A DNA stretch of 64,000 nucleotides from Capitella teleta (Eukaryota > Annelida > Polychaeta > Capitellidae): NCBI GenBank assembly GCA_000328365.1, contig KB293180.1:714010-778009 (forward strand), read 5' to 3'. The notes under the pieces are model-generated. The model was not told where the DNA came from. It saw only the letters and a list, made by a program, of their open reading frames with translations, and ran no database searches. A program made the translations under genes and the position numbers. Of the stretch, positions 1-14,800 are shown piece after piece. How positions within the stretch are numbered: the stretch's first letter is position 1; each line of letters starts with the position of its first letter.

Positions 1-723
1 GCATGGTGACAACCAACAGGCAACTGCTCAGCAGAACAACAGCCTCGCAGACTGAAACAGCTCAACGCTTAGTCACCCTGATCCAGCACCCCCTCCCCAT
101 CGCCGCCCCCTCCCCTCCTCCTCCTCTCAAGGCTAGCAGGGAAGCAAAGTCACCGCTAATTAATTCGTCATTCTGGGCAATGAGGGCCTGATCCCGTAAG
201 CTGTGCTATGCATAGAGATGAAACGCTGCTTACTTTCAGCGATTAGCGGCTATCTCCAACAATCACAATTGGTTTACATTGTGCACAATCATAACGCACT
301 CTGGGTAAGTTCTTTGTTTATTAGTAATTCATAACGGATGAGGCATCATTTACAGTCATCTCGCGTTTGCACGCAAATAAATCGACTTTGTCTTTCCCTG
401 AGGATATACCGTCTGTTGCTAAGCACCTGCTGCGTTTGTCGACCTCAATATTTGACTCCGCGAGTCAATAGTCATTGTCGAAGGCAAGACATCCGATCAC
501 CTCTGGCGGTTCGCGCGGTTTGACGTCGCAGTAGTGACTGAAGTGTGGGCACGTGTTTGGTGCTGTCCTTGGTTGAATACCGTCGACGGTGAATCCAGGT
601 GAAAATACTCGACTTAACAACAGGAAATCAAATGAGACGAACCGCGGTGAGATGAGAGAATGCCGAACAAAGCATTGGCACAGCCGACAAGAGTCATCTG
701 AGGATAATCATAACTTGGTGAGT

Positions 724-750
724 GCGTTATGATATTACCAATCATAACGC
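724..750. repeat. Decamer hairpin pair, 7-nt spacer
   Basis: GCGTTATGAT at 724-733 is followed by ATCATAACGC at 741-750, a perfect 10-bp inverted repeat around the spacer ATTACCA. The arrangement is the same as at 2274-2300. Confidence 0.9.
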
Positions 751-1218
751 TCTCGCCGATTTACAACACGTCGCACACCTTTCTTTCTTGAATGATTCAT
801 TGAATGCCATCCTATGATTTGTAATTGAAAGGGAGCCAGTTCATCTACGTGCCCTATTTCTGTGCCCTAATTCTTGTTGTGACCGCATTGACGATTCAAT
901 GCATTATGAGTTATGACCGGGCGAAGTTATTTTTGTCCTTGCTAAGCTCTCACATAAGCTCTTGAGAGTGTTGAGCTGATAGCCACTTGTTAATGCAGCA
1001 TTGATGGTAAGAGGTTTCGATGAGCCGCTCCCTCACTCCAGTGCATGTGCACGTAGATTCTGTATTCACGTTCAACTGTACATGTTTAGATGTAACTTTT
1101 AAGAGAAACCCAAGTTTAGGTACTGACTACTTGGGGGTCATTCAATGCCAATTCAATGACTGATGCTACATGCCTTGAATCGTTTGCACCGGTCACTTGG
1201 CAGGTAATGGGCATACCA

Positions 1219-1239
1219 CTCTCTCTCTCTCTCTCTCTC
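1219..1239. repeat. (CT)n microsatellite
   Basis: About ten uninterrupted CT units, with no gene context. Confidence 0.9.
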
Positions 1240-2273
1240 ATAATACGCGTGGGGAGGACGTATTATAAGCTACCTGCATCCAATAATATATCAGATATGG
1301 AAATGCGAATCATCAAATGAAAGTTCGAGGGGGTAATTGAGGGCACGTTGGGTGTCCGGCTTTCAATTTGTGTTCGTTTGGAGTTGACGCCCACAACTGC
1401 AGGGCTTTAACGGCTCATCCACGATCCAGTACTACCGTGTGGGCGCCAGAATAAGAAACGCAAGGGATTATAGTAGGTATTGTACTTACAGTAATGCTAG
1501 TATTTATACGGTTTATGGGCTTGAAAACTCCTGAGCTGTAATTATACATTGTACACATAGTATAGTAATTCAGACATTAAATAGTATACGTGCCTATCAA
1601 TAGGCTATCATATGACCTTAAACATGTACACATGGAACTGAAGACTGAAGCTGAGATCGGTTGCCTGTGTTTACATACGAAAGCTATACACGCACCGTGT
1701 TTGTACGACTGGCAGACTGCATACACAATGGCAACAGCTGCTCCCCACAAAGAGCTGTAAATGCACCAAGTGAATGAATGGAACAACTAAAACGAGACTG
1801 TTTATATTCATTATGACTCTTAAATAGCTCAACCACCTGTTTAAATATTCATATTTATATCATTATAAAATATTATGATTTGAAACTTTTCGGACAACGC
1901 TGAGCTTCAATTATATATAATTATTGGGTGTCACAGTTTATTAATATGCAGAGTTTCGAATGCACTTACAATATTTAACAAGACGGGTGAAAGTAATCCA
2001 ATGAGCGAGGGCGTTAATCCTTTATATAGTTCTTTTTCACCCTTCGTGTTAACACTAACCGCTTCTGGGTTCAGGAGTCCAAGCGATGCGAGCGATAAAA
2101 GCGCCGTCAGTCCTTAACAGATTTCGCTGTTAAACTGCGCACAATACAGATAAGCGTTGTGTTGAACAACTCAAGCGCTGAGCTGACTGCTATAAAAGTG
2201 CCCATCATGCTTCGTCTGGCTCTGACATTCTCGCGAAGGTAATGACCGTCATTATCGTTCAGAGCATCCGAGT

Positions 2274-2300
2274 GCGTTATGAGTATTGTAATCATAACGC
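2274..2300. repeat. Decamer hairpin pair, 7-nt spacer
   Basis: GCGTTATGAG (2274-2283) and ATCATAACGC (2291-2300) form an inverted repeat with one mismatch around the spacer TATTGTA. The spacer length equals that of the pair at 724-750, but the spacer sequence differs. Confidence 0.88.
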
Positions 2301-2889
2301 ATTAATTATCCTCGGGAGATTTGCATGCTTTATAAGGATTTGATATTCTCGCTTTTGCTTCTGTTCGATCGCAAATGGAAGTGGACTGACCCTGGACAGC
2401 TCCAGGGGCTACCCCACACAGTGGTCAGCTGCGTGCGTTCTCAGCACGAGACCAAAAGCAGGCGAGTGTGCCGGGTGTCGCGTGGGACCGACCCACACCC
2501 CGCTAATGTCAATATTTGCTGCCGTGTTCTCAGCCCTCAAGTTCACAAGGATCATTGGCAGAAGAGTCGCAACAGCTCTAATGGCATCACAAGGACCCAG
2601 GTTTGATTAAAGGGGCGATAGGTCAAGGTTAGTTGCAGAGTTCAAGGTTGCATCGGGGACGAACGCAGCCCATATGAGGCAGGGATTGGAATGGAATTAG
2701 TGTTGAGCTCTGCTGGGTGATGGATCACCGAGGCCGAGTAATGAAAGAGAGCGGAAAGTACTTGAAACATTGGCCACAAAGGGTGATGTATTGCACAATA
2801 GCAGAGCCGACCACTGTACAGCACACCACAAGCAAAAGTAGCCATGCATGCTTCCACCACTAGTACAACACCGATGCGTTATGACTCAC

Positions 2890-5800
2890 GTGACTCATGG
2901 GACGCTGTCGGTGGCGCCGTGCGGTAGACAACGACATCTCGAGAGAGCGGATCTTCTCCTCCTGCGCCTCGATCTGGTCTCCAAGGACGCTGACTTGGAG
3001 AAGGAGGCTCTCCTTGTCGAATTCCAATCGAAAGAGCTTGTCCTGCAGCGCCGCCTCCTGCTGCGACGGAGAAGGAGAGCGACGGGAAACCAGAGAGTTC
3101 GTCTGTTGCTGCTGCGGAGAGGACACGTGGTTTATGCGCTATGCGTTATGATCACAGAATGCGTTATGATTTTCATGTACATAGCGTGCGTGTGGCACCG
3201 TACGTACGTGTCGTGCCAGGGTGCATTAACTTAACTATAAGTTATATCGGTGCATTCACCGAAAACCCCATCGATTCACCGGGTGATTGTGGATCATTCA
3301 TCATGTTAGCAGAAGACATTTTGATCGCCACCAAATGATACCCTCCTCAGGCAATTCTACACATGATATCTGTTATCTTATCAATACATCCATCTTCTCG
3401 GAAGCCTACGAAACGAATGACCAATATATTACATTAATGCACCTCTAAGCTCCAGATCATGGATACATGAACAAATGTATAATTTGCGTGACGGTATTTT
3501 TCGCTTTTCATGATTGTTGAGTGCATTGAATTTGCTTATAATGATGTTTTTGTATCAGAAAAAAAAAAGAAGGTTTACTTTCACTTTTTCTTTGATTGTA
3601 AACCGACACGGCTCAGTTAGTGGTAGAATATGGAATTTACATGAATAATTATGCCTGAATAATCAGACCGAGGGCAACTATACAATCCATAAGGCATTCT
3701 GAAAGTGTACACTGTACAGGGTATATCCTTAAATGTTCACATAACTTTGCTGGACAATTGGATATTTTTTGGATAGAGGAAATAATTATGTACTCTGTGC
3801 AGGTTGGTATTAGGTCTCTGCTGTGGTTTTCCGATTTTGAGGTTTATATGACCCATATTATGCAAGTTGTTTTCTGGCTGGTCCAATAACACTAATGGCA
3901 CAATTCACTTGATGGTCAAATGATCAGACGACAACCCTCGGATCCAACTGCCCCGATCCTCCCGATGGCGATGTTGCGTTGATTACGCAACACAATAATG
4001 CGACATCTTGTAACCCACAACGGTCTTCAGCGACGTTGGAGTGGAAAACAAACAAGGCGCGCACGTGTCAGACTCATTACTGTAATCGACATTTGTCTGA
4101 TTAACTTTTCAGACTAGAATCAGAATTATCGTCAAATGATGACCTTCACGTCATCTTGTGTCGATATGAAGGAAATTATTGGACATACTTATTTATAATC
4201 TGTTTATTCATCAAAAGTCGCTTTTTTATGGTGCATCATTATTGAAAATATATATCTTCTAATAGAGTGTATAACAACTTGTAGGCAGTATGAACAGTTC
4301 GGTACCCTCCATAAGTATGCATTTCATGTTTTCACCTAGTTATTAATGCATGTTCTTGGGAAGTATATACATTGGTGCTTTCCGACCCATTATTTTGTTT
4401 CAGGGCATCCAGTGATTCACCCTGATGATACCATCCTCCTATCCATCAATCTCATTCAGTATTGTTTAGCATCTAATATCGATCACAACACATCTGTTCT
4501 AAGATAATTTCCCCCAACTGTATATAATTTATATGGGCATCAAATTTCCGATGTAAGAATCAACGATCTGTACTAAAAATACGTATGTATATAGATGGTG
4601 ATACACCTGAATAATGACAGGGCCCACTTGCCTATCCCCATGCAGGTACTAACTCACACTGTCCGGATCAGCTTCAGAACACGGTAACTCCGGTTGCGAC
4701 AGACAAGCAGGCCAAGGAAACTGGTCGTCTGCAAAATTCCACGATTCTGGAACGGACAACGTGAGGTGCACTTCCATGTCCGAGTTAGAACGACGACCAA
4801 AGAGGGGAGAGCAGAGTCCGTTCACAACCGCCATGGCGTTCGAAAGATGCAGACCGAAATGACGAAGATGATTCCCACTGAGTGGCGTAAGAAAAATTGA
4901 TGAGTAAGATGGAAATAGATGTTGCTTCTCCCCTCCTGAGATATCCAGTCTTGAGCAATCGGGTTACGTGGTGAGTACAGTGCAACCTGGAGTTTACTAT
5001 AAACAAAGGTTAAATCCCTGGGAAAGTTGTTCTCGCAAGACGGAAAGTCACAGTAGAAGAAATTTGAGATAAATCACTGTATATGCCCTAAATTACAGCA
5101 ATATCTGTCTGAGTTTCAACTCGGTGAGCACTTATATGTGCGAGAAGCACTGTAGTTATGTCAGAGCGCGTGAGAAATCTGAATTCTAAGAGGGAGTCTT
5201 GGTGCGCCAGGTATAAGTCGAGACTCGAGAGGTTGTTTGACAGGGCAGATGAGAGGTGCATGTGTGCGTCGGTCAATCACCCGAGGCAGCATTGAGTTCC
5301 ATCAACAGTGCTCCGCATGTGCGGTGGTTATCGCAGGGGAAGAGGCATTGGCCGATAGAGGAGTCGATCATAGGCTGACAAGCGAGGAAGCAACACAAAC
5401 AAAGCAGATATTCGATATCCCTACAAACAAACTCAATAAGCAGAGGTGCAAGCCACCTATGAACAACGGAATTAGGTGTAAATGGATTAGATGCGTTATG
5501 ATTTTTACGGTGCGTTATCATCTCAATGTTGCGTTATGATTTCACGTACCACTTACACCAAGGAGCTCCTTGACCTACAGTCTTACACCATACCACTGCC
5601 AAGAAGGTGCTTGTACACATACTGACCGATTAGATCGTCCATTGGTGCTGATAGCCACGCAAATACAACCCCAACACTCCAGGCACTGACGGTCAAATTT
5701 GATGCGCTGGGTTGTATTAGTTGTGTTATTGCAGCAATCAGCAACATCGGGAACGGAAGACGATCGTAAACAAGGCAACGTAAAGGGTCCAATAAACACC

Positions 5801-8800
5801 CCAAAGGAAGATTACAGCCAACAAACGCCGGTCATCTCCAGAGGTTATAAAAGCATGATGCGTTATGCCGGTTGTATGCAGATTGCAGACCGCCAATTTG
5901 ATCATATATTTTAGGCGTTGTTTTTGTACTAGTATGCATTGTAATAGTACTAGTTGTCAGGTGCGCTATCTATTTATTATCATAACGCACCTCATCAAAC
6001 TTCTAGTCAACTATATGTGTCAATCAGTTCTTCTTGATTCTAGAACACTGAGATATACATGCATTACATTGCACGTGTTGCAATATAAATGCCTGCAAAC
6101 TTAATCGAGAGACGCCTTGAGAGTATGTTACATAAGTTTGTTGAGTTGCATGTGTATTATTCGTGCATGGGGATTCAGGGTAAACATACAAACATAGAAT
6201 GTTTCTGAGAGCAGATGTTCAGTGCAGAAACAAAAGAAGAGGGCGCATTGCAGCTCCTCGCCCCGACAGAGAGCATTCCATTCAATCTATCGCAACAACA
6301 GAAGGTGAAGACCAGACCGAACAACTAATGAGCACCAGACTTGCCTGCAGAGGCTGAGTTCTGTGACGCTATTATACGCCATATGTACACATACAGGGAG
6401 TACCCCCATGTTGCGTATTCCACACACGCTATTCCATAATCACATTCCTTGAGATATACATTGTTTTAACTTCGTGATATTTCTTATGCAAAAGTCACGT
6501 GATATACACGCACACGTTATTCAGTGTATGTGTATTTGGACGTATAGATGTTTGATTGCTTAAAATTACCATCTTATTACCATCATATGCTGTTATGCAT
6601 ATGCAACAATGTGCCAAATGCAATATTCAGGTCTTTGACCAAGCATCTGGATCTATGCTGGACAGTCAATCGATGATCCAAAAACCTCACTCCTCTCCAT
6701 GGCTTATGATCCATTGTTACCCGGTGTCCTTTATATGGGTCCAACATCCTTTCTATCGCTTAAAGGTGGCATGTATATATGACCACCTCCTAATGACATA
6801 GTGCGTGTATATGTCCTCTATACGGTGCCTAATTATGATTAATAAATCACCGCATATGACATACCTGATTACAGCTTTGTGAGAGCAGATCTTCTGCCTC
6901 GCTCTGTTCCAGCAAGCGGCGTCGTCGCCTTGGCAACGTCATGTAATAATAATGCCAGTAAGCAGATGACGAAGAGGACGACGTCGAATCACGAGGAGTC
7001 GAGAAGGACGAACTCCTGTGCATCGCTCCAACGTCCAGGGAACTTAGAAGAAGCACTGCTCGTTCAGAAGTTCTCAGGTAGCACTGAACATCACATGATA
7101 TCCTTAGACACTAATTGCAATCTGAATAATCCAAGTTACACAGGGTGAATGCTCCAAGAAAAAAACTTCCAAACATTCCACACGGAACGATGCCTTCCTG
7201 TGTGATGGCTACAGAACAATCGGGATATGATTTTTTTCGCCTGCTTTTCTGCAGAAGTTAGTTGTGAAGTCGATGATGGTACCGCCGACCGTTGAAAACA
7301 CAATACGTATATCCTGAAGGAAATCCCGTTAATTCACTGGCAACTTCTTCTTCCTTTTTTTCCCGCTCGTCACGGCACCTGAGAGGAATCGTTTGAAGTT
7401 CTGATTAAACGCTTCCCGGACTCTGCTCGTCGCAAATCTTTTGATGGGACAATAAAAGCTGTCAGGGCGCCACAAGAAGAGAACCATTTGCAGCTTCCAC
7501 CAAATCCACAGAGCATCTAACGGGATTACAGGAGTCAGGGAACTCGTTGAATGGACCACCCGGCGTCTGTGGTGCATTAGCTCGGAGGCGAACGCTGCAA
7601 TCGCAGAAGTGTTCTTGGTCAGATAGCTGAGATAACAACGCCAGAAGAATGCAGAGAATACAAGTGCAAACGGATTTTGCACTTACATATATATATATAC
7701 ACACACACGCACACCATGTTTCGTATATATGGTATACAACTGTACATTGCCCAAAATTGTGTACGTATACAATGCTTATACAGGCCGTTAATTATATTTC
7801 TGTTTTATGGAGAAATAGGTGAATAATTATATTTTGTTCGTCACAAGTTGCTTAGCAGCAAGGCACATGGTGTCGATTTCAGCAGTGAAACGAGTGTGCA
7901 AAGCGGAAGACCTGCACCTCCACACAAACGAATGGGTGAATCACAGATCTGTACGAACTCCCAGGCCTTCAATAAACACGGGTGAACTCGCATGCGTCCC
8001 GATGGTTTTAAATCAAATATAAACACAGCTGGAAAAGGGTTTACAAATCAGGAAGTGGACATAATGCAAATCGGAATGCGTTCAGGCAACATTGGTTAAA
8101 TCCCCGACCAATGGTTTATGAACACTCGAAGGGAAGAAGGAGGGTCGTATCTCAGGAGAACAAAGAACAGTCAGAGCTTTGAGGAGAAGGAAAACAATGC
8201 CCAAGGATTGAGGTGTGGGAGCTCTGAGGTCACAGTGAGGTGCTCTCCCACTGGAACCTGAGTCGTTTCTCCCTCTCCACTTCTCTTTAATTTCTTTTCG
8301 ATTATAATATATTACAAAGTTACTGCACACATAGAAACCCTAGATTTATATTTCTTACAGAACACGGGTACCGATAGCCTACACAAGTTAGTAAGCTGTA
8401 TACAAGTACATAATTGTATTATTATACAACATATCAGTCAGGTTCTTTGTGTTATTGCTCTGCCTTTCTCTTCCGGCATCCAGAAGCAATGGATATCCGC
8501 GTATATTATTTAGACTGCGAATCTTGTTGTGGGTTTTCAATGGCAACACACGCTGAAAACCGAGCCGAAATGTGTGCTGTTCATTAGTGGGTGAAATGGA
8601 AGGCAGCTGTTTCCAAAACAGATCGAGATCGCACCACAGTGTGCCCTTGAACGATGCTGATCTATCAACAGCACAATAATCTGGTTTTGGTTTAAAAGAA
8701 AGCAGAAAAAAATGTGCCACAAACGTTCTCATTATAAGAAAACACAACTTGATTCAAGGTTACAAAATGCTTGAGTCGAAATAGAATATCATAACGCAGT

Positions 8801-11800
8801 TGTCTGATTTCCTGATAAAAATCATAACGCAGATCCCGAGATTCATAACGTATTTTATTTAATCATAACGCACTATATTGACTGCATACTTATTATTTTG
8901 TGTTGAGTGTGTGTTGTAGGACGGCGATTATTTATCTGAGCTATAATCAATCATACACAAAGGGCCAGCGATGGCAGCAGAAAGCTACCCTGTACGATTG
9001 ACCAACATATTCACAATAATTTGGTAATCATTTATATAAATGGTTCCTTCGCTGTCACGTTTATGCTTGGATCCCAAAGAGACGTGAGAAAGATGGAGCC
9101 CCTCTAAATGAATGGGCCCTGCGTAATAGAAAACAGCCGTTGACGTGAAATCAGCATTGGGTGCCAGTGGGTGGCACGTAAGCTTTGGGTAAAGAACGCA
9201 ACGCCACCATTATTGCTTATGACAGGGTCAAGGTCACACGGAACCCAAAAAGGGTGCGATATTACGGTTAGCCAATTAACTCACAATTGCCATTTCGGAA
9301 GCACGTTATGCAGATTGGACCGGAGGTGTTTATTTTGTGACATTATTACGCCACGTGGTCATCTTCGCTGTTTCGCGGGCTTAATTCTGCAATTACCATG
9401 CATCGCACATTTACAAAGTATCCAGTCAATTTTGCCCGAGACCTCGCGCACTCTTTGAGTGATGCCGGCGGGGCATTATCGGGGCATAGAAGAACACGTT
9501 TGTGGATGTGCACTGTAATTCAGCGCACAGACAAAATACGATTTAACATTTGGCATTTTGGCATTCTATCTAATGACGAGCAAATGTTGTCTGCACGACC
9601 CGACTGCCTCCGACAATTAATCTGGGCGCCTACGTCAACCGATGTCCTAATCAAGAGTACATCTAAAGTCCACGACTGTCATAATTATATGCTAAACAAC
9701 ACAACGTATCCGTGCATGTATTATGGGTTAAATAATTTCATATATTACACTATTAGCCGCCAAAACAACAAGCCTGTGTGATGTATCATGTACAGGCTAC
9801 AATGGACTGACGCATTGGCCGAGTGAGTGTCACAATTACGTGAAACTGGGGGACCGTGAAAATAGCCGGGGGTTCGAATCACGGCTCGGCCCTGAATTTG
9901 GACGGGAGTTTTTTTTATCCGTAGTGGTGACAGTGTGAAAGTGACAGTGTGGAAATGAATCCCCTCATGGACTGTACGTTAAAAGGTGGCCCAATGAGGA
10001 GATTGTCCCGGTCACCGTGTTTCTTCTTTTGTTTCTTAAAATCCCATACCGCCTTCATCGAGGCTTGCTTGACTTGCTATTTAATTAGTGGGTCAAGATG
10101 TGCGCCTGTCGCTTTGCACTGAAACGGTTTCTCCGATCTCTTCATTTGTAGCATGTCGGAGTTGAAAGACTGATTGAATTTATTGAATTGATTCGAGAAG
10201 AAAAAAGGCAACGAAATGGCCAATTGGCACTCCGCATCTTATAAGCATACCTCCACACTCATCCGCGCCTGAAGAGCGTGTGCCATGCATGAACTGCGTG
10301 TGCAAATCAATTGTCAGCTCAGAGATCTGAAACCCATACAAGACGACTCTATGAGAAGTCGTCAAGAACGGCGCTCCTCCGGTAAAGGCTCTCACCAGAA
10401 AAGCGTTGTCGTTGCCTCGCGCTCAAGCCGAGCTGTTGGCCATTAAAAGCATCGACCTCCACAACAGAAGTTTGATCTATTCTGACACGAAGGAACAGCG
10501 AAGATATCGTGAATAATGTGACAGTTGTGTGAGGATGCATGATACCTGCACACGAGCCCACATGAAGAACGTTTATTACGACTTCAAAAAAGTCGCATTA
10601 ACTCTGTCATTGGCTGATGCACGCAGTTTTAGGGTGAAATCTCTCTCGCACACCCTAATACGTGGCACAGTAATTGAATTATGACATCCAAGGTTTAACT
10701 GCAGCCTGACGAGGCTCACTCAGTCACCTGGCCACCAACTGCGGCCAACATATATGTACCAGAAACCAGATGTCTCTCTGCTGGCAAACGCTTTACAATC
10801 ATGTACATGTACTTTGAATACATGTACACACACACTTTTAGTCTCGAATATGGCACATGATGACTCACTCACCCTTCCTCTTTGACTCTGAAGCAGCCAA
10901 GCGCAAAGGAAGTCATACGTATCAGGAGCCACGTGACGAAGTACTCTGGTTTTGTCTTCGACGCCCTCCAACAGGTGGCGCAGTTCTCCGATGAGACGCA
11001 GCACTCGGCCTTGTTCGGCCGTTTTCGGCGATTGTCGTGGCGAACTTTGCCGGATTTGTTCTTGCCCATAGCACGTTGGAGGGGCACCTGGAATGCATAA
11101 CTACAGCTGATGAGGAGTATTCAAGTGCAAGAAGGTCAAAACATTCTGCCCTACATTTAATAAATGTCAAAAATCGTAATTAAGAATTTCAGACAGGGTA
11201 TATATCCTTATAGTTATGCATACTGTATATCATTCTAGTATGTTTGCATTAATTCAAACGACAATCGAGGGGTGCAGGGGTGTGAAATGTAAGGTCATTG
11301 GCACGAGGGCCATTTTCACTGCATACTGCTTGTAGGTGCAATATATGTTTACTTGTTCTGTATGAACAAGTAAACAGAGATTGCACCTACAATATATCAA
11401 CGGATTGAGAAGCAATTAGCTTGTATGTACAGGTGGATGGCTGTTCCTGTATCGCACAGCCTCGTGATGGCACAAGAGACAGCTGTCCCAAGCACCACAT
11501 CACGCTCTCCATACAAGGCGTGAGAGGTTTGTACAGACATCTCCTTGCAGTTCACGTCCTGCCATCTATTGTGCCAACTCCTAGTCATACAATGTCCACA
11601 GATTGCAGATGTGAATTAAATGCTTCTTGCACCTGTATCGCACTCAATTAAACAGTACAAAACATTAATCATAGACGACGCAGCAGAGGGTTCATTCATA
11701 ATGAAAGAAGATTGAGACATCAATCACTCATTCTCTGCAGATTGATGAGGTATGTGTATAGACTATAGATCATATGCCATCACCACCTAACCGCTGCTCT

Positions 11801-14800
11801 GACACTGATATAATCATACAATTAGATCAAATACAACATTGTTTTACACATGGTGTACACATACTAACTTATACTTGGATATGTATATTGTATAGACATA
11901 GCATTCACGCAGAGACAATGCCACCATTAAGCAATCACAGATATAAGTTGTTGATGGACGAAGAGGGGGAATAATTTAGGATGGAAAGAGCGCCTGGCGA
12001 CCTCATCCATTATTTCGCACTCATGGCGAAGAGTTACGCAACCAATTCAGACGATGAGCACCCAACAGTGTCAGTAGAACCGGACACCCTGGATGAACCC
12101 ATGCGGTTAGGTAGATACTTTGTATAAATCACGATTACAAAGACAAAATAAACCCGATCATTAAAGGTTAAACTTAACCAGACGTCACTGCGGCCTATAT
12201 ATAGTACGCCAGGATCATAATGAATTTACCGATAAAGGAACGGTTCGAGAGAGAGAGAAAGAGAGAAAGGTGAATTGAAGAAAAGTAGACCCGGCATCGA
12301 AAAAGGAAATTGATCAGAGGCTAAGAAAAGGTTCCTCGACGAAGTCGAAAGGTCCCATGCAGTCAGGATGTGGGGCTAATCCCGAAGATGGCTTTTCATC
12401 TGCGGTGGGCTGAGTACGAGATGAACAATGCCGGCGCAATTGAGCCAATGAATGGGACGGTGGTCGTCTTGGTATGCACACAGCACAACCACGGATGGAG
12501 ACATGAGGTGTTTTATATGGTGCTCAGTTCTGGCAATACACTGTGCGGAGTAACTGCTGACGTTTGGGTGTTGATTGAAATACTAGTAGCTTCGTATTGT
12601 AAAGCAGTTGCTGTCCTGTGTTATAGACAAATGGACATCGTATGGTTTACAAAAGCTGAAAACTGATATGTTCTTCGTTGATTGAGAATTGTCCAGCTGA
12701 GTACAGGTGAAGGGTAAATTTGCGAGGAGGTAGAAATGTCCGCTATATGGAGCATGCAAAGTTGATAAACACATTCTATATTGTGGTTAATTGGCATAAT
12801 AATATAAACTGCCACTTTTCTGCTAACGATACAATGGGCACGTGCACGACCAGAGCTTAAGTAAGCTGTACCTTCGCGCTTACTCGTGATCACGTTTGGT
12901 GCATTCAGTGACCACTGACCATATTACAAAGGTCATGATAATAATAAAGTTATACATTTACAGCCTATATACAGGTATGAATCACTGAAAAGCTTTGAAT
13001 GCATTAATTGAAATGTTAACTGAAATGGCAAAAAGTGGGTGTCATGAATGACCGAGAGTATTCTGTTTGCTCTTCACGACCACCAGTGGTGATCTAAATT
13101 AGGGAATCCAGAAGATACAATTATTAAGAGCAATATCATAGTTCATATACAGACATCATAATTTGAGCATATATTTCTTCTCTCGTGTGCAGTGCACACA
13201 ACATGGGTGTGCGTATGCCATTGACGTCAGTCGCCAAGGAAGCTGTCTGCAATTTTATTACATAATAGATGGCGGATTGAGCACTGATCCATTTAGAGAC
13301 TGAAAGTGACGCTTGATCATAAACGTATCCGTAAATAACGGACCTTCGCGTTAACGATGTCATCTGAACTGTGTACAGGCCAGTATACAAGGTCAGTTCA
13401 AGGTGAGGTATAGTTGCATAATATCTCCTGTTACAGGATGTGTGAATGTGTCGATGGTAAACAGAAGCAAGAGCTTCTCTCATACCTTCATGCGCACAAC
13501 ATGGACAGACGTGCGTGCATATCATTATTCTGCATGTACGTGTCACTTTGTCGTTGGACTTCATGCAAATGACCAATCATCGGCACCGTAACATAATAGC
13601 TAATCATCTGGTTCTTAACCAGAATGATGAGTCACCGTGGACTGGTGGTTTGACAGATTGAATTCCAAACGGACGGTCGACACGCTCCTACAGGTGTGTT
13701 GCATAGTCAACTTGAGTTCACAAGAAATATCGACTTTTACAAAAATGTCGTGATACCAGATATGTCGTGAAGAAAACCGCAAATCAAAAACTGCCACAGA
13801 AATTTCGGCTTGTGCCATATAAGGAGTGTCTAATTAAGCTGTTTATGACACATGCTAGCTCGTTGCAACGTACATCATATGCTTGTACAACGAGTGCTTT
13901 ACGTTGAACAATTATGGTCGTTATCAAATACGCGCAGCATCTCGTATCTCTACAGGTAGCCATGCAGTCAATGATATTATTTGGTTACCTAAAATGATTA
14001 TGGTGACACTGTCTTTATATAGATAGAGGAGCTATGTCCCTCCGTCTGCGTGGGTTAACCGATTACGTAATTATAAGTGCTGATGTCCACAACGTGAGTG
14101 AAAACCCTGAAGACACCGAGGAGTCAATGATTCAAATAAGCAGGCGACATGAACTGACAATGCTTTGCTACCAATCAAAAGGCAAGGAGACAGCGGAGAC
14201 GGATGGCGCTCGGGTCTGCCGGTTGGAGGCACGCGGAGGGGGGAAATAATGAGGGTGTTGACGAGGGTTAATGGGACAACGATGTAAGTGTAACACAGAT
14301 TGCTATTTAGGGTGCCCAAGTCATTCAAATCGAATTACAGAACAGTACGCATAAGCAAAGAAACAAACTGTGTGTGGTATAGGATGACTTAAGACAGGAT
14401 TAGGATAAGATTACATGTGATGTAGAATTCTGGAGATCTCCACTTGTAGGAGGTGCTTTGAACACTTATAATCGGGATTACATTTCCAGGTATCCCCCAC
14501 ATGTTAGGTATACTATCAAACCGTTAAGTCCAATAGTTTGTACAACAGACGCTTTAATCGTGAAATCCCGCTGGACCGTTAGTGGGGTTGATGGGTTTCC
14601 GCTTCCAGCGATTACAGCAAAAACTGAATCCACAGGCTCTTTTTCAGCCGCAGCACAGATGCTATCAACGCTATGGCATAGAAGTAAGACTATCTCATCC
14701 CGGTCAAGACATTAAATTACAATCAAGAAACCTATAGTAAAAAAATTACAAATAATAGTGTGAATGTACTGGTTCCAAGTAGACTTTTTTCAATTCAGGT

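Larger units (their letters stand above)
1..2889. other. Left flank, probably liprin-beta intron
   Basis: No confident exon is visible. The next liprin-beta coiled-coil exon was looked for on the minus strand and not found, so it probably lies beyond position 1. The stretch 3-191 (+) is GC-rich and open with a proline-rich segment, and may be an exon of something, but nothing identifies it. A second open stretch at 2325-2606 (+) is unrecognised. Five decamer copies lie here, including two hairpin pairs. Confidence 0.4.
7084..10872 (-). other. Liprin-beta intron 2
   Basis: It holds the open frame at 7329-7682, another long unrecognised frame at 8388-8747 (minus), four decamer copies in a row at 8788-8871, and a tRNA-like element near 9.8-10.05 kb. 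A short TA repeat sits at about 7687-7700. Confidence 0.6.

Noticed and set aside
9301-9310. Another decamer copy (GCACGTTATG)
   Set aside because: Only seven core bases match and the flanks do not; within chance.
13136-13576. A 146-codon Cys-containing protein gene (minus)
   Set aside because: No family resemblance, no splice or start support, AT-rich codons; a frame of this length can occur by chance in 64 kb.
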